From Heterotrichella gracilis (Eukaryota > Sar > Xanthophyceae > Tribonematales > Xanthonemataceae), in the NCBI GenBank assembly GCA_032358255.1, contig JAULBX010026496.1, positions 1 through 64,000 on the forward strand: a stretch of 64,000 bases of DNA. Reading direction: 5' to 3'. The translations under genes and the position numbers were made by a program. Positions within the stretch are counted from its first letter, which is position 1. Every line of letters begins with the position of its first letter. This document shows positions 11,344-21,860 of this stretch, piece by piece. Below the pieces are notes generated by a model. It ran no database searches and had not been told where the DNA came from. It saw nothing but the letters and a program-made list of their open reading frames with translations.

Positions 11344-12861
11344 CCAACAGCTGTGGCTGGTCCTCAGTGACAGCTGCTGCACATTGGGCACTACTGTGGA
11401 CAGCTGCTGTGCACCTGATGTGGGTGGTTGTGGTGGGTTGTGCAGCTGGGATCAGTGGCCAGCTGCAGCAGTGAAGAGTAACACCAAGACCTGCATGTTT
11501 AAGAAGCAACGTCAATGATATCCATGATCTGGCCGTGCACACTGATGGCACAAGCTTTACAAGGAGGTCAAGGGGACGACGGCTTTTGAATACGTGGACG
11601 GACCAAAGCGCCACACGGGCAGATATGACAGCACAGCAACAGCCTATAACGCCACCAAGAGCGGGTAGGGACAACTGAGCACCGAGTGGTGCAGCATCTT
11701 GCAAGTTTTTCGAGTTTCCAGGTGGGTACCTTGTGTTGGGCGATGTCAGGTTGCAATGCTGGCAGCCAGATGCGACGTAGCTATGCTTTAATGCCTGTGT
11801 ATGTATAGCTGCACGACAAATTAGCACGTTGTGTAGCTCGTCCTCGTTAGGACAGAGTGCGTGTGGTGATCTTGAAATACAGGAAGCGTGAACACCACAG
11901 AAGCCGTGGTGGTGGGCAGATCGGCAACCTCGATAGCCCCGTTGTCACACCACGAGCTTATCAGCTTGTCTGCTTGCCTTCTGGTGCAGTAACAACTCTG
12001 AAGCACAAGAATCAAGCCAATTTTTGGCCAGTAGCGTTCAAACGGTGGGGACAACGGCCCTAAACCCTAAATAAATATAATAAATAAATAGCTACGCTCC
12101 TCATCTCAAGAATGAGGGCGTTGGTCGAGGAAGAGACAGAGTGAGAGGGAGCCAGCCTCGGAGGCTGGTCATTGTTGGTGTTGTTGAAAGCAGTCATTAG
12201 TGTATATAAATTCAATTATGTTGACATGCCATCTGCAATTGCGCAGTTACTGCAATATTGAAAAAAAATTGAAAGGAAGGCGCAAATCAGTGGTTATTGC
12301 AAAATGGCATCGAGGCGGAGGCGCACCCAGAAGTAGCAACATTATGAAGATATTTTTTACAGTCAGTAATTCCCTGCATCTTTGTTGAAGAGTTTGGTTG
12401 TCAACGACAACAAACAGCTGCTGTTTTCTGGACGTCTATTTTTTGGCACTGGGCAGTAATGTGCAGCATATGGTGCATGTTTCTCGATATGTGGGTGTAG
12501 GCAAGGGACAAACTCTTGTATATCCAGCGAATATATAGGTTGTCGTCCCCGGGATTATGTGAGGCTTCCAACTGAGTTTAAACTCGACTGCTCACGGCAA
12601 AACTGCAGGTTTATATTGCCACCACACAGTTGGGCGATAGCCCAAAGCTCCACTTCTACAACGCTGGTCCTCAAGATAAGATTCAAGCCGATGTGTCCTT
12701 GTATGCTGTGTCATTCAGCGTGACATCTTGTCACCAGACACCTTTAGCTACACCATACCAAGGGCCGCCAAGGGCACCCATAGTACACTCGTATCGAGGC
12801 CCTGCACCTGCTAAAAGCCACAAGCTGCAACCTTTTAACTTGAAACCGTCGGTTTGCAACG
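11344..12861. other. Divergent intergenic region, no gene seen
   Basis: This separates the acidic-protein gene (minus) and the Hsp33 gene (plus), so it should hold both promoters. 12060-12400 is A/T-rich. A repeat-like patch at 12110-12175 containing AGCCAGCCTCGGAGGCTGG resembles 34100-34160 in the transferrin gene. Confidence 0.5.
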
Positions 12862-15800
12862 ATGTGTGCCTCCCTGCAGCTCCAAACCAGCCGCGCAGGT
12901 CCCTGTAGCCTACAGTGTAGGGCGCCATTCAGCTCGCCAGCACCACACAGGCGCAGCAGGTGCCAGCCGCTGCAGCGAGCCAGGCTGACGGTGGTTGTCA
13001 CCAGAGCCCAGGCAGATGAGGTGTACAGGAGGTGGGTACACCTTACACCCTCGCACCACTCACCGCCAGTGGCACACCTGGTCCATACAGGGTGTATGGT
13101 GAGGGTACCATGTCAGTATGGCAGCCTCCCCACACACCTTTGAACCAGCCAATAGGAGTGCAGAGACCGTAACCCACACCCTATTCACACAGCCAGACAC
13201 AACCCACGCACCCACGCACCTCCTTGAGACCTGTGCCCTTAGCTTGTGCCCGACTGCACTACATGTGTGGTTGTGTCTGACCACCCCCTTCTCCCCCTTG
13301 CAGCTTCTCAGACAACGGGGAGGTCACTGTGCTGGCTGTGAGGGGCACCAACCTGGTCAGGGAGGTAGGAACTGAATAACCTAAGCAGTACCTTGCATAT
13401 TCGTACATACTCGCAGCACCTGCACCCGTCCCACCCCATACCCCTTGCACCTTGGTTTTCTTTTTTTCCGTACCCAACCGTCAGTGTGAATTTGTTCGTT
13501 ATAAACTATTATATTGTATTTGTAGCGTCCTACCACATGCCTCCAGTTTGTGCACACATGTGGGGCACTACTTCTTGGCGTTGACCACCCACCACACCAC
13601 CACCACCACCACCCACCCGCAGGCATGTGAGCGTCACGGCACCGCCCCCACCGCCAGCGCAGCCCTTGGGCGCACCCTCATGGGCACCCTGCTGCTGGCA
13701 TGCTTCAGGCAGGAGGAGGAGACAACGCAGGTAAGGGGCTAGGGTTCACAGGGCAGGGTTCCAGTTTAGGGTTAGTGAGGAGGAGACCACGCAGTTGGGT
13801 GGGGAGCAGTGAGTAGGGTTTAAGAGGGCAGGTTTTACAGGGTAGATCTCATATTGGAGTTCAATGCTCAGGAGCTGAATGCAGGGTTCAGATTTGTGTG
13901 GCCTGCTTCGTCAAAATTACTGGGACCGAAAGGGGCTAGTGCGTAAATCATCAAACCTGGGCAGCGTCTCTGTTGCGTCGTTATAGATTGTGTATCGCTG
14001 GCCCCTTGATGACACAATAAAGTTGGCCTGTTTGCGTCAAAATTACTGGGACCGAAAGGGGCTAGTGCGTAATTGATGAAACCTGGGCAGCGTTTCTGTT
14101 GCATCCTTATAGATTGTGTATCGCTGGCCCCTTGATGACACCAGTAAAGTTGGCCTGTTTGCGTCAAACCTACTGGACCAAAAGGGGCTAGTGCGTAATT
14201 GATGAAACCTGGGCGGCGTCTCTGTTGCATCCTTATAGATTGTGTATCGCTGGCCCCTTGATGACACAGTAAAGTTGGCCTGTTTGCGACAACATTACTG
14301 GGACTGAAAGGGGCTAGTGCGTAATTGATTAAACCTACTGTACCAAAAGGGGCTAGTGCGCAATTTTAAATCTGGGCAGCGCCGCCTCTGTCACAGCATT
14401 CGGTAGAATCTGAGCCAACTCTCTAGTACAGCGAGCACCATTTCACCAAATATGGCCACCGGGTAGCCTATTTCAACCCCTACACTTTCCCCCCTCCCTT
14501 GCAGGTGTACTTCAAGGGCAATGGACCTCTGATGAACATCCAGGTCATTGCGGATGCCAAGGGCAACGTGAAGGGCAAGGTGGGAAACCCCCTGGCTGAT
14601 CCCCCCCTGCGGGCGGATGGCAAGCTCAATGTGGGAAAGGCGGTGGGGCGAGGTGAGGGGCGGGGCAAGGGGTCTGAAGCTGGCTAAAGGGTGGCGCTGC
14701 CATTTGATCATTTGGTCACTAAGAGGTCATAGAATGGCGTTGCTGTACTATACGGTATGAGCATTCAATGTGATCAACGCCAGGGTATGACAGCATTGTG
14801 CCATGGTCACACTTTGGTGATGATGAAATTGATGCTAAGCAAATTGTACCCTCCCCTGGGGCGCACATGTGACTGTGCCTGTGCCCCCCTTGCAGGCATC
14901 CTGTCCGTCATACGCACCCTCCCCTGGCAAGAGGCGCCCTACACAGGCATGGTGCCCATCACTTCCGGGGAAATTGCGGAGGATTTGGCACAATATATGG
15001 TGGACAGCGAGCAAACGAATTCTGCCCTTGGCCTGGGGGTGTCCATCAGTCGGGATGCCAGCGTGCGGGAAGCAGGGGGGTTCTTGATCCAGGTGGGTTC
15101 ATGTCACGGGTTTTGAAAACCTAGATTATGCTGTCTTCTCAGCCACGGCTCGAATGGCCATGTGGCTTCACTTGATGCGCTAGTGCACTGGCCTGTTAGT
15201 TTGGATAATCATTGAGGTGTCTCACATCCATGGACTAGTCTTGCGCCAATCCTCGCCCTAACATGCCTCACATGGGTGCATATGTGTCAATCCCCTACCG
15301 CATGTACCAACACCCCTGCATCAACCATACAAAACCTCTCAAACCCTGCAACTGAGCTGTGTCTTCCTTCTTTCCCACTCCGTGCACAGATCCTCCCCTT
15401 TGCATCCGACGAAACCATCTCCCAGCTGGAATCCAACCTGTCCCAGCTGCCCAGCGTGACAAACATGCTGCACGAGGGGCAGGGCCCGGCAGACATCATC
15501 GCACGGCTGCTGCACAACATGGGGACCAGCGGGCCAGGGTTCTGCCTAAACCCTAGGTAAGGGACTTTGTAGATAGTGCCCTATGTAAGAGGGTCGCCTG
15601 TTGTGTGTCGTGAGTTGTAAGGTGTGCGAATAGATAGCTCTAGGTAAGGGGTGGCCCAAACCCTAAGCAAGGGTTGCACCCAGCTGGATGTGGGTATAGG
15701 CTGCTGCATAGCTGTGAGGCCCTGACCAACACTTGATTTTTTTTTCCGCCCCACACCCACACCGCCTGCTACACGCACACGCACCTAACCACGCTCACCC

Positions 15801-16444
15801 ACTTCCCAGGTACGGCCCCTGCGACGAGGATATGATCAAGGGGCGCATGCGGCGGGCGGTGGCTGCACTTGGGCCTGCGGAGGTGCAGGACATTCTGAAG
15901 ACAGAGGGCAAGATTGAGGTGGGTGCATGGGTTGGTTGCTAGGCAAGCATTACAGGCTGGCCTTGTCAAGGGAAAACTCCCATCTGTATTGCATATGGCT
16001 CAGTGCCAATCCAATTTTGGACTTGCGAATCCAATTATTAGGTGCAATAGCCAAAGTCCCAGGTAGTCATTGCCAATGCTAGCGCCATTGCAAGGGGTTT
16101 CTACTGGCAGAATTGCAGGTGACAACCCTCCGCGCACTCTTTATACTCTGCCTGAAAACCTATTATGGTATAGGGATGACAGTATGGCCCATGGGTATGT
16201 GTTTGTCTGGGACTGTATGTGTTTGTCTGGGACTGTATGGGTATGGTTTTGCCGCCCTGCAGCTGACGACCACTAGCCACCACGTGGGAGTTTTGCGCAG
16301 ACGCCTACCTTGGCTATGGGTTTAGGGTTTAGGGCTGATAGTTGACCTCCAACCCCCCCTCCCTTGCAGGTCACCTGTGAGTTCTGTGCAGACACCTACC
16401 AGTTCACAGAGCAGGAGATTCTGGAGCTCAACAGCACGCCTTGA
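12862..16444 (+). CDS. HSP33: Plastid Hsp33 chaperone (HslO family), 8 exons, 344 aa
   Basis: Exons: 12862-13031, 13304-13364, 13623-13730, 14505-14652, 14896-15092, 15390-15556, 15810-15918, 16370-16444; phases agree. The first ~50 residues are Arg/Ser/Pro/Ala-rich and poor in acids, like a chloroplast transit peptide. The body follows Hsp33: [88 protein letters not shown], then a zinc-region [12 protein letters not shown] near the C-terminus. Hsp33 is a redox-activated holdase. The distal CxxC (CEFC) is present, but where bacterial Hsp33 has CxC this protein has YGPCD with one cysteine, so the classic four-Cys zinc switch is not intact. Intron 3 carries a tandem array. Confidence 0.92.
13775..13800 (+). 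repeat. Copy of Hsp33 exon 3 end
   Basis: GAGGAGGAGACCACGCAGTTGG here repeats the end of exon 3 and its donor (13712-13740, GAGGAGGAGACAACGCAGGTAAG). It is separated from it by telomere-like filler (GGGTTCACAGGGCAGGGTT). Confidence 0.6.
13902..14370. repeat. Tandem array of a ~126-bp unit, 3.5 copies, in Hsp33 intron 3
   Basis: Units begin near 13902, 14026, 14153 and 14278 and share GGGGCTAGTGCGTAA and ATAGATTGTGTATCGCTGG. The spacing is 124-127 bp. A last partial unit ends around 14370. Copies are about 90% or more alike by eye, so the array is fairly young. It makes up most of intron 3. Confidence 0.9.
16282..16312 (+). repeat. Copy of Hsp33 exon 8 start within intron 7
   Basis: GAGTTTTGCGCAGACGCCTACC resembles the exon 8 zinc-loop sequence GAGTTCTGTGCAGACACCTACC (16379-16400). 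It is followed directly by TTTAGGGTTTAGGG telomere-like units and then the real acceptor. Confidence 0.65.
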
Positions 16445-17870
16445 CCCACACCCTTGGTGGCGAATAGGGACATGAGGAAGTCATTGCAAGGGGCTGTAGG
16501 CACTACATGCATCCCCTTCCCGTTCCCAGGTCTTGGCCCCAAGGCAGTGACTCAATGGAGGTATAATTGATGACAATTATGTCTGGTGTTGGATAGGGTG
16601 GCAAGGTCACACACCCTGGCCCCTCACTTCCTGGGGTGGCTCAGGGGTTTCTCACGCCTACTGAGTTTTTTTTTTAATGCTGGCATGGTTGGGGTTTGGC
16701 CAAGCGCTGGCCGAGCTGATAAACCATTAACCATTGAGATGGGTTTTATCGACGCCAAAGTTGGCGTTTTATTTTCATATACCGGTATGAAACACAGTGA
16801 TCGTGTATCCCTTGGGCCATTAATATGAGTGTTCTATTCTCTTCATTCTTCCAAAGTCTCTCATGGGTTGTGAAATAGACACCCTGAGGGTTCTTGTAGG
16901 GTTCTCGGAGAGTTTTGCTCCTCACTGTGTAACAAACATGTACTTCTAGAGTACGGTAATTCTGGAAATCTTTGACAACTTTCATTACTGGGTATGCCTG
17001 TATGGACCACCACGCCCATCAAAGGAGCCTGTAGCGTTCGCATGTCCAGTGGTGGACTGACACCATTCAGCTCAGCATAGTGGTGCATAGCGGCATGTCA
17101 TTGGCTTGGCACACAAGTCAACGGTGCCTCAAAGGAGTGGGCACCTCTAACCCTCGCATTCATGCCAATGAATGCCTGACTGTAACCCTGAAAGTCTTGT
17201 TTGAGTGCCCCGGGTTTGGAATCAGGGCTAGCCCTCATGGTAAAACCCTAGGGTTCCTAAAAAACACCTCCTGACCACACACTCCCGAGACTATGCAACA
17301 CCTTGTTTACACCTACAGCAAGGCAGTTACCCGACAAAGCACGCAGCTTTGCCCTCGAACCACAGGTTTGCCACTCCAGCTGGTACTTGTGCTCAGGTAT
17401 CGAGCTGACAAAGCAACCCCCATATTACGCACGCCATAGTGATTGAGCTCCACCCACTGCGCACTGCAACCCTTCACCTTCCGTGGCTTCTTACACGCGT
17501 GTGTTGCAAGGTAAATTTGCACCCCTCTATGTCGACTTGCCTTTGGCTGTACGCGAGTCGCACAACTGTCGCCTAGCACCAGGTTGAGTACCCTTGCATG
17601 CATATGCCAAGTGCTTGCGAGATGTGGTTAGCAGCCCAGGTTTTACTCCTGGCAGTTACTCTTTGACTTAAAGTTGATACTTAGTCACGTCTCCTTGACC
17701 TGGCCTGGCCATGGACCTACGTCTGCAACCCCTAGATCGCTGTGCATTGGTCTTTCCATCACTCTTACCACAACCCCTCCCCTCACCACCACACAGGCAG
17801 CGACACACCACACACCCAAGTTATACTAGTCCGATAAAGCAGGCTATCAGCACCCACACCAGGAGCAGCC
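16445..17870. other. Intergenic, no gene seen
   Basis: Lies between Hsp33 and the NTF2-like gene (same strand). It should contain the Hsp33 3'UTR and the next promoter. Short open frames show no domain or splice partner. Confidence 0.5.
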
Positions 17871-20800
17871 ATGGTGGCATGGGCAGCCACCACCACCACC
17901 ACCTCATGCCCCACCACCACCACCCTCCAGCGCCGCCACCTGGCACCCACACTCAACTGCCCACCCTCCAGCAGCTACCACCTGTCGTTGCCACAACGCC
18001 AGAGGAGGCCGGGTGGGGGGTCTGCGCTGGGTGGGAGTGTGCGGGGGGTACTGGGGGTGCGGTCGGGGGGCAGGGGGCGGGCATGGAGTGGGAGGACCCT
18101 GGCTGCGCAGGTGAGGTGGTGTGCTGGTGCAAAACCTTACACAGCGCAGGTGGTAGGGTTTACTTGGCCACTAATTGCCCTGTCAGCTATCCAGGGTGCA
18201 CAAAAACTTAGACTAACAAGTCACTTCAAAAAACCCTACGGACACAAAGTCCCTAAAACCCGAAGGCACAAATCCCCTAAACCCTAAGCCACAAAATCCC
18301 AAACACCCCTACTGTACGTCGTGCCCCACTTCTTAGCATGCAGATGTGCAGCCAGACACCTCCAGCACGCTCCAGCCTGCCAGGTTGCACAGAACCCCTA
18401 CGCTATGAACCCTAAAACCCTAACCCACACCCTGCAGGCGGATGTCCAGCCACCCACCTCCAGCACCACCCTCTCAGCCAGCCAGGTGGCGCAGAAGTAC
18501 TACGATGCCTACAATCGGAGGGACATCGACGCGGTGATGGAGTGCATCGCCGATGATTGCGAGTACCAAGACCTGATCTACCAGGACTCCTTCAAGGGGA
18601 AGAAGGCGATCAGGAAATACTTTGAGAAGATTGCGCGCACCGTGCCCCAGGACCTGGCATTTGTGGTGGAGGACATCAGCGGGGGGGAGGGCCTGAAGTG
18701 TGGAGTGCGGTGGTGAGGGGAGGGAACCGGGGACGGCATGTGGCATGAAACTGATAAGAATCACTTGACAAGATTTTACGCATCGATCTTAGGTATCCTG
18801 GTGTTCCTGCGTAGGTCCTTGTTGGATAAAATTGCAACGTTTTTTCATTGGTTGTTTTTATTCTATTTATTCGTGCCGGTGTCTCTGTCCCTTGTACAGG
18901 CACTGCGAGATCGAGGGCCACTTCTTCCCATTCTCAAGGGGAGTAAGCTTCTACGAGGTGAACACACAGGGGGAGATAGTGTTTGCAAGGGACATACCCG
19001 AGCCTGCCTCCAAGCCAGGGGCAAGCGCACTCAAGGTGAGGCCCTGGTGGTGTGCGCTGGATGTGCCGTAGTGTGGCACCTGTGCGCATGTGTGCGGACA
19101 CGACGTGATGGGTATTAAAAGAAATAAGGTAAATTACAGAGTCATTGTCATATTTATGATCTTTATCACCCCTGGCAACATGTGGCACATGGTTCCAAAT
19201 GTGCCTACCCCCTGCGGGTGCATTTGTCCATTTGTGGCAATGTACTCTGAAAATGGTTGACCCATGCTGCGCCCCTACCCTAAAGGGTTTCCTGGGTCCC
19301 TACCTAAGCGTTTGCCCTGTGTCCCTTCCCCAGGCCTTGAACCTGGTTGCCCCCCTTGTGCGCAAGCTGGGCCCCAACGCTGACCCCGCACTGCTGGGGA
19401 GGCTGCCCATCGCTGCGGGAGCCGTGTGGCTGTTCTACACAGGTAAGGGAGGGGCACGCGTGGGGGTGGGAATTGACGGCAACGATGTTGGGGCCATTTT
19501 TAAATTCATAGTAAAATCCTTGCTGTGTGGCTGTTCTACACATACGAGGGAGGGACGTGGGTTGTGATGTCTTGGCACTTGTAGGGGCCAATTTCTGTTG
19601 TTAAAATCCACATTTGTGTCCTTCAATTCCTGGAAGCAATTACATGTTTTGGTTGCCCCCTATTGCGATGCATGGGGGTCGAAACGTCTCATCGCCTTGC
19701 AATTTAACCCGTTGCCATGGCTGTGTCATTTCCCCACGCCAACTCACCCAATTCCCCACCCCCCGCTGTGCGCACTTTTCAAGGAGTCCCCTCACCTGCC
19801 AGCATATGCCACACAATGCATTGCCATGCCAACACTGCATCCCCGTATCACCCACCCCCTGAACCCCCCTCCCCACCACACCACCCGCAGCATACATGGG
19901 CACCATCATGTTTGGCACATGGGCCCCTGGCCTGCCCGCGTGGCAAACCAGCCCTGAGACCCTGCGCGCGGTCTTCAATGAGTCCCTCAACTTCTTCTAC
20001 GTCAACATCGGGCTCAACACCCTAGGCATTACCCTAGTGCCCTCGGTGGCGGAGCATCCTGTTTCGGAGGCGCTGTTCAATCTGGCCAACGCGTTTTCGA
20101 TGATGTTCCTCCCCCTGATGCTGGCGGACCCCAAGGGGAGGAAGGTGAAGAACAAGATCCCGCTGTGGGTGGGGACCATGGTGAGTGGAGAAAAGGGTGA
20201 AATAGTATTTTGTTATGAGGACACTGGCTTGTTTTCCCGGGAGTACAAGGAAATATTGGGTACGTAGAGAACTTCCCATGGACATCTACGCACATAGTCC
20301 CCCTCCCGCCAGTCCTGGCCGATGCTCACCCGCTCAGGATCATCACAGATGTTCATCAGTGTGCCCACCACAATCTGGTCGTTCACATCCTTTGTTGGCT
20401 GCGCACCTGGTGTCAGAAGAGCTGTTCAATTTCATCCAAATCAACCAGAGTTGCTGCCCACGTCTAGCATAGCTGAACCAAATGCTTTATTTGTTTTATC
20501 GCCAGGTGTTGCAGAAATTGCTGGCCATGCTTCCATACCGCAGCTCCTTGCCTTCTACCCTCGCATCTCATGGCATCCCATGTGCACACCATTTGTTCAG
20601 AATGCAGACACATTCCATGACATGACAACTACAACCCCCTTTCTCCGCAGTTCCTGACCAACGTGTTTTTCATCCCCTACCTGGCACTCCGTGCTGCACC
20701 CGAGCCCCAAGGGGAGGAAACCAGTGACGACAGCGATGAGGAGGAAATAGGGGAGCCACCATCCTTCGCCCCTGCGATCGGTGCCGTGGCGATCGTCATC

Positions 20801-21034
20801 GGGCTAATCAGCATCGGATGGGCTGTGGGGGCCAGGTCAGAGTATGGGGATTTGGCCTCGCGGCTGGCGTATTTCCAGGAAACGGTTTCCACCGACAGGG
20901 TTTTCTTTGCGTTTGCTGTGGATCTTGTGCTCTACTCTGTGTGGCAGGCTGTGCTGCTTGAGGGGGCAGCCCCTGGGTACAGGTTTGTGCCTTTCGCAGG
21001 CCTGGCGGCATGGCTGGTCAAGAGGGGGAAGTAG
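17871..21034 (+). CDS. NTF2/SnoaL-like domain fused to multi-span membrane domain, plastid-type
   Basis: Exons: 17871-18110, 18438-18712, 18900-19035, 19334-19442, 19891-20180, 20651-21034; total 477 aa with consistent phases. The first exon is Thr/Ser/Arg-rich and transit-peptide-like (poly-Thr, then RRPGGGSALGG). Exons 2-3 encode an NTF2/SnoaL-like fold: VAQKYYDAYNRRDIDAVMEC, DDCEYQDLIY, FKGKKAIRKYF, then WHCEIEGHFFPFSRGVSFYE and IVFARDIPEPA. This resembles plant chloroplast NTF2-family proteins. The second half has about six hydrophobic segments (for example LPIAAGAVWLFYT, FFYVNIGLNTLGI, AIGAVAIVIGLISIGW, VFFAFAVDLVLYSVW) with an acidic linker (EETSDDSDEEE). Function is unknown. A thylakoid or envelope location is inferred. 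Introns 1 and 4 carry copies of exon edges. Confidence 0.8.
18337..18413 (+). repeat. Copy of exon 2 start in intron 1 of the NTF2-like gene
   Basis: About 75 bp aligns with 18431-18510: ATGCAGATGTGCAGCCAGACACC versus CTGCAGGCGGATGTCCAGCCACC, continuing through CAGCACGCTC and GCCAGGTTGCACAGAA. The copy keeps an AG acceptor. The two are separated by CCCTAAAACCCTAACCC filler. Confidence 0.75.
19521..19561 (+). repeat. Copy of exon 4 end in intron 4 of the NTF2-like gene
   Basis: GTGTGGCTGTTCTACACA followed by a G-rich tract repeats the exon 4 donor boundary (19424-19466). In the copy the donor GT is changed (ACATACGAGGG instead of ACAGGTAAGGG). Confidence 0.75.
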
Positions 21035-21860
21035 GCTGGGGTGACAAATGCAGGCTAAGAATTCAGATGGTTTAATATCCAACTGCACCGCGAAGTCATG
21101 CACGCCCCTGAAGGATCCCTGCGAGCGCTGTTCAAGATGTGGGTCTGGGGAGAGTATTTTGCATTGGAGTCAACCAAATGAACTGCTATTCAGGCAATGA
21201 TTTCATAGTCCTTGATTGCTCAAGATGTGTGATATTATCAGGTATTTTACAGTTGCGGGAGGGTTCGGCCGCGTATACCCTACAGGGTTTAAAAAATATA
21301 TGGGACCAAGTTGGAGGGTTAGTAACACATAGCCATGGAAACAAGCTGCGCAACCATTTTTTGCGCAGCTTGCACCCATTCTCCTGCGGAAAATCAAGAA
21401 TTATTCTGCTTGCTAGATCTGTCAACGTCACCACAAGTGGGCTCCAGTTATGTCTTCTAGAGAACTGCAACATTCACTTTCGAAAATTTATAAAGAGCAG
21501 GTGTGAATGCGCATACTGAATTTGCAAAGTCTTGGAATCCTACCTAAATACTGTAACAGGAGCAAAATACTATAACAGGAGCAAAAACCAGCATCCAATG
21601 TCAGTGACTGGTCCAGGCATCATTGATGTGAAAATTGCCACGGTGTCGCTGCTTTGAGGGCAGGAACAAAGGAACAGATTCTGTTGCTATTGCTTATATC
21701 GACAATTCGCTGCAACCAGCCGCCTAAATGATACAAAGCTGTGCTGGCATTTGGTTGTAAAAACCTGAAGCTGTACATTGAGGAATGGCCTAACGCCCTC
21801 CAACCTAGCTACAACTGCCTGAAATAATGATAGGCCTGCTATGTGCACAATGCCAGCTGA
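21035..21860. other. Convergent intergenic region with a 12-bp hairpin
   Basis: The 3' ends of the NTF2-like gene (+) and the mTERF gene (-) face each other here. A perfect inverted repeat CAAGCTGCGCAA / TTGCGCAGCTTG lies at 21342-21372 with a 7-base loop. No gene is seen. Confidence 0.6.

Noticed and set aside
21552-21556. TGTAA polyadenylation words after several stops
   Set aside because: The word is common by chance and often >400 bp from the stop (21552, 29579, 40842). Only the one after bL33 (26222) is close enough to mention.
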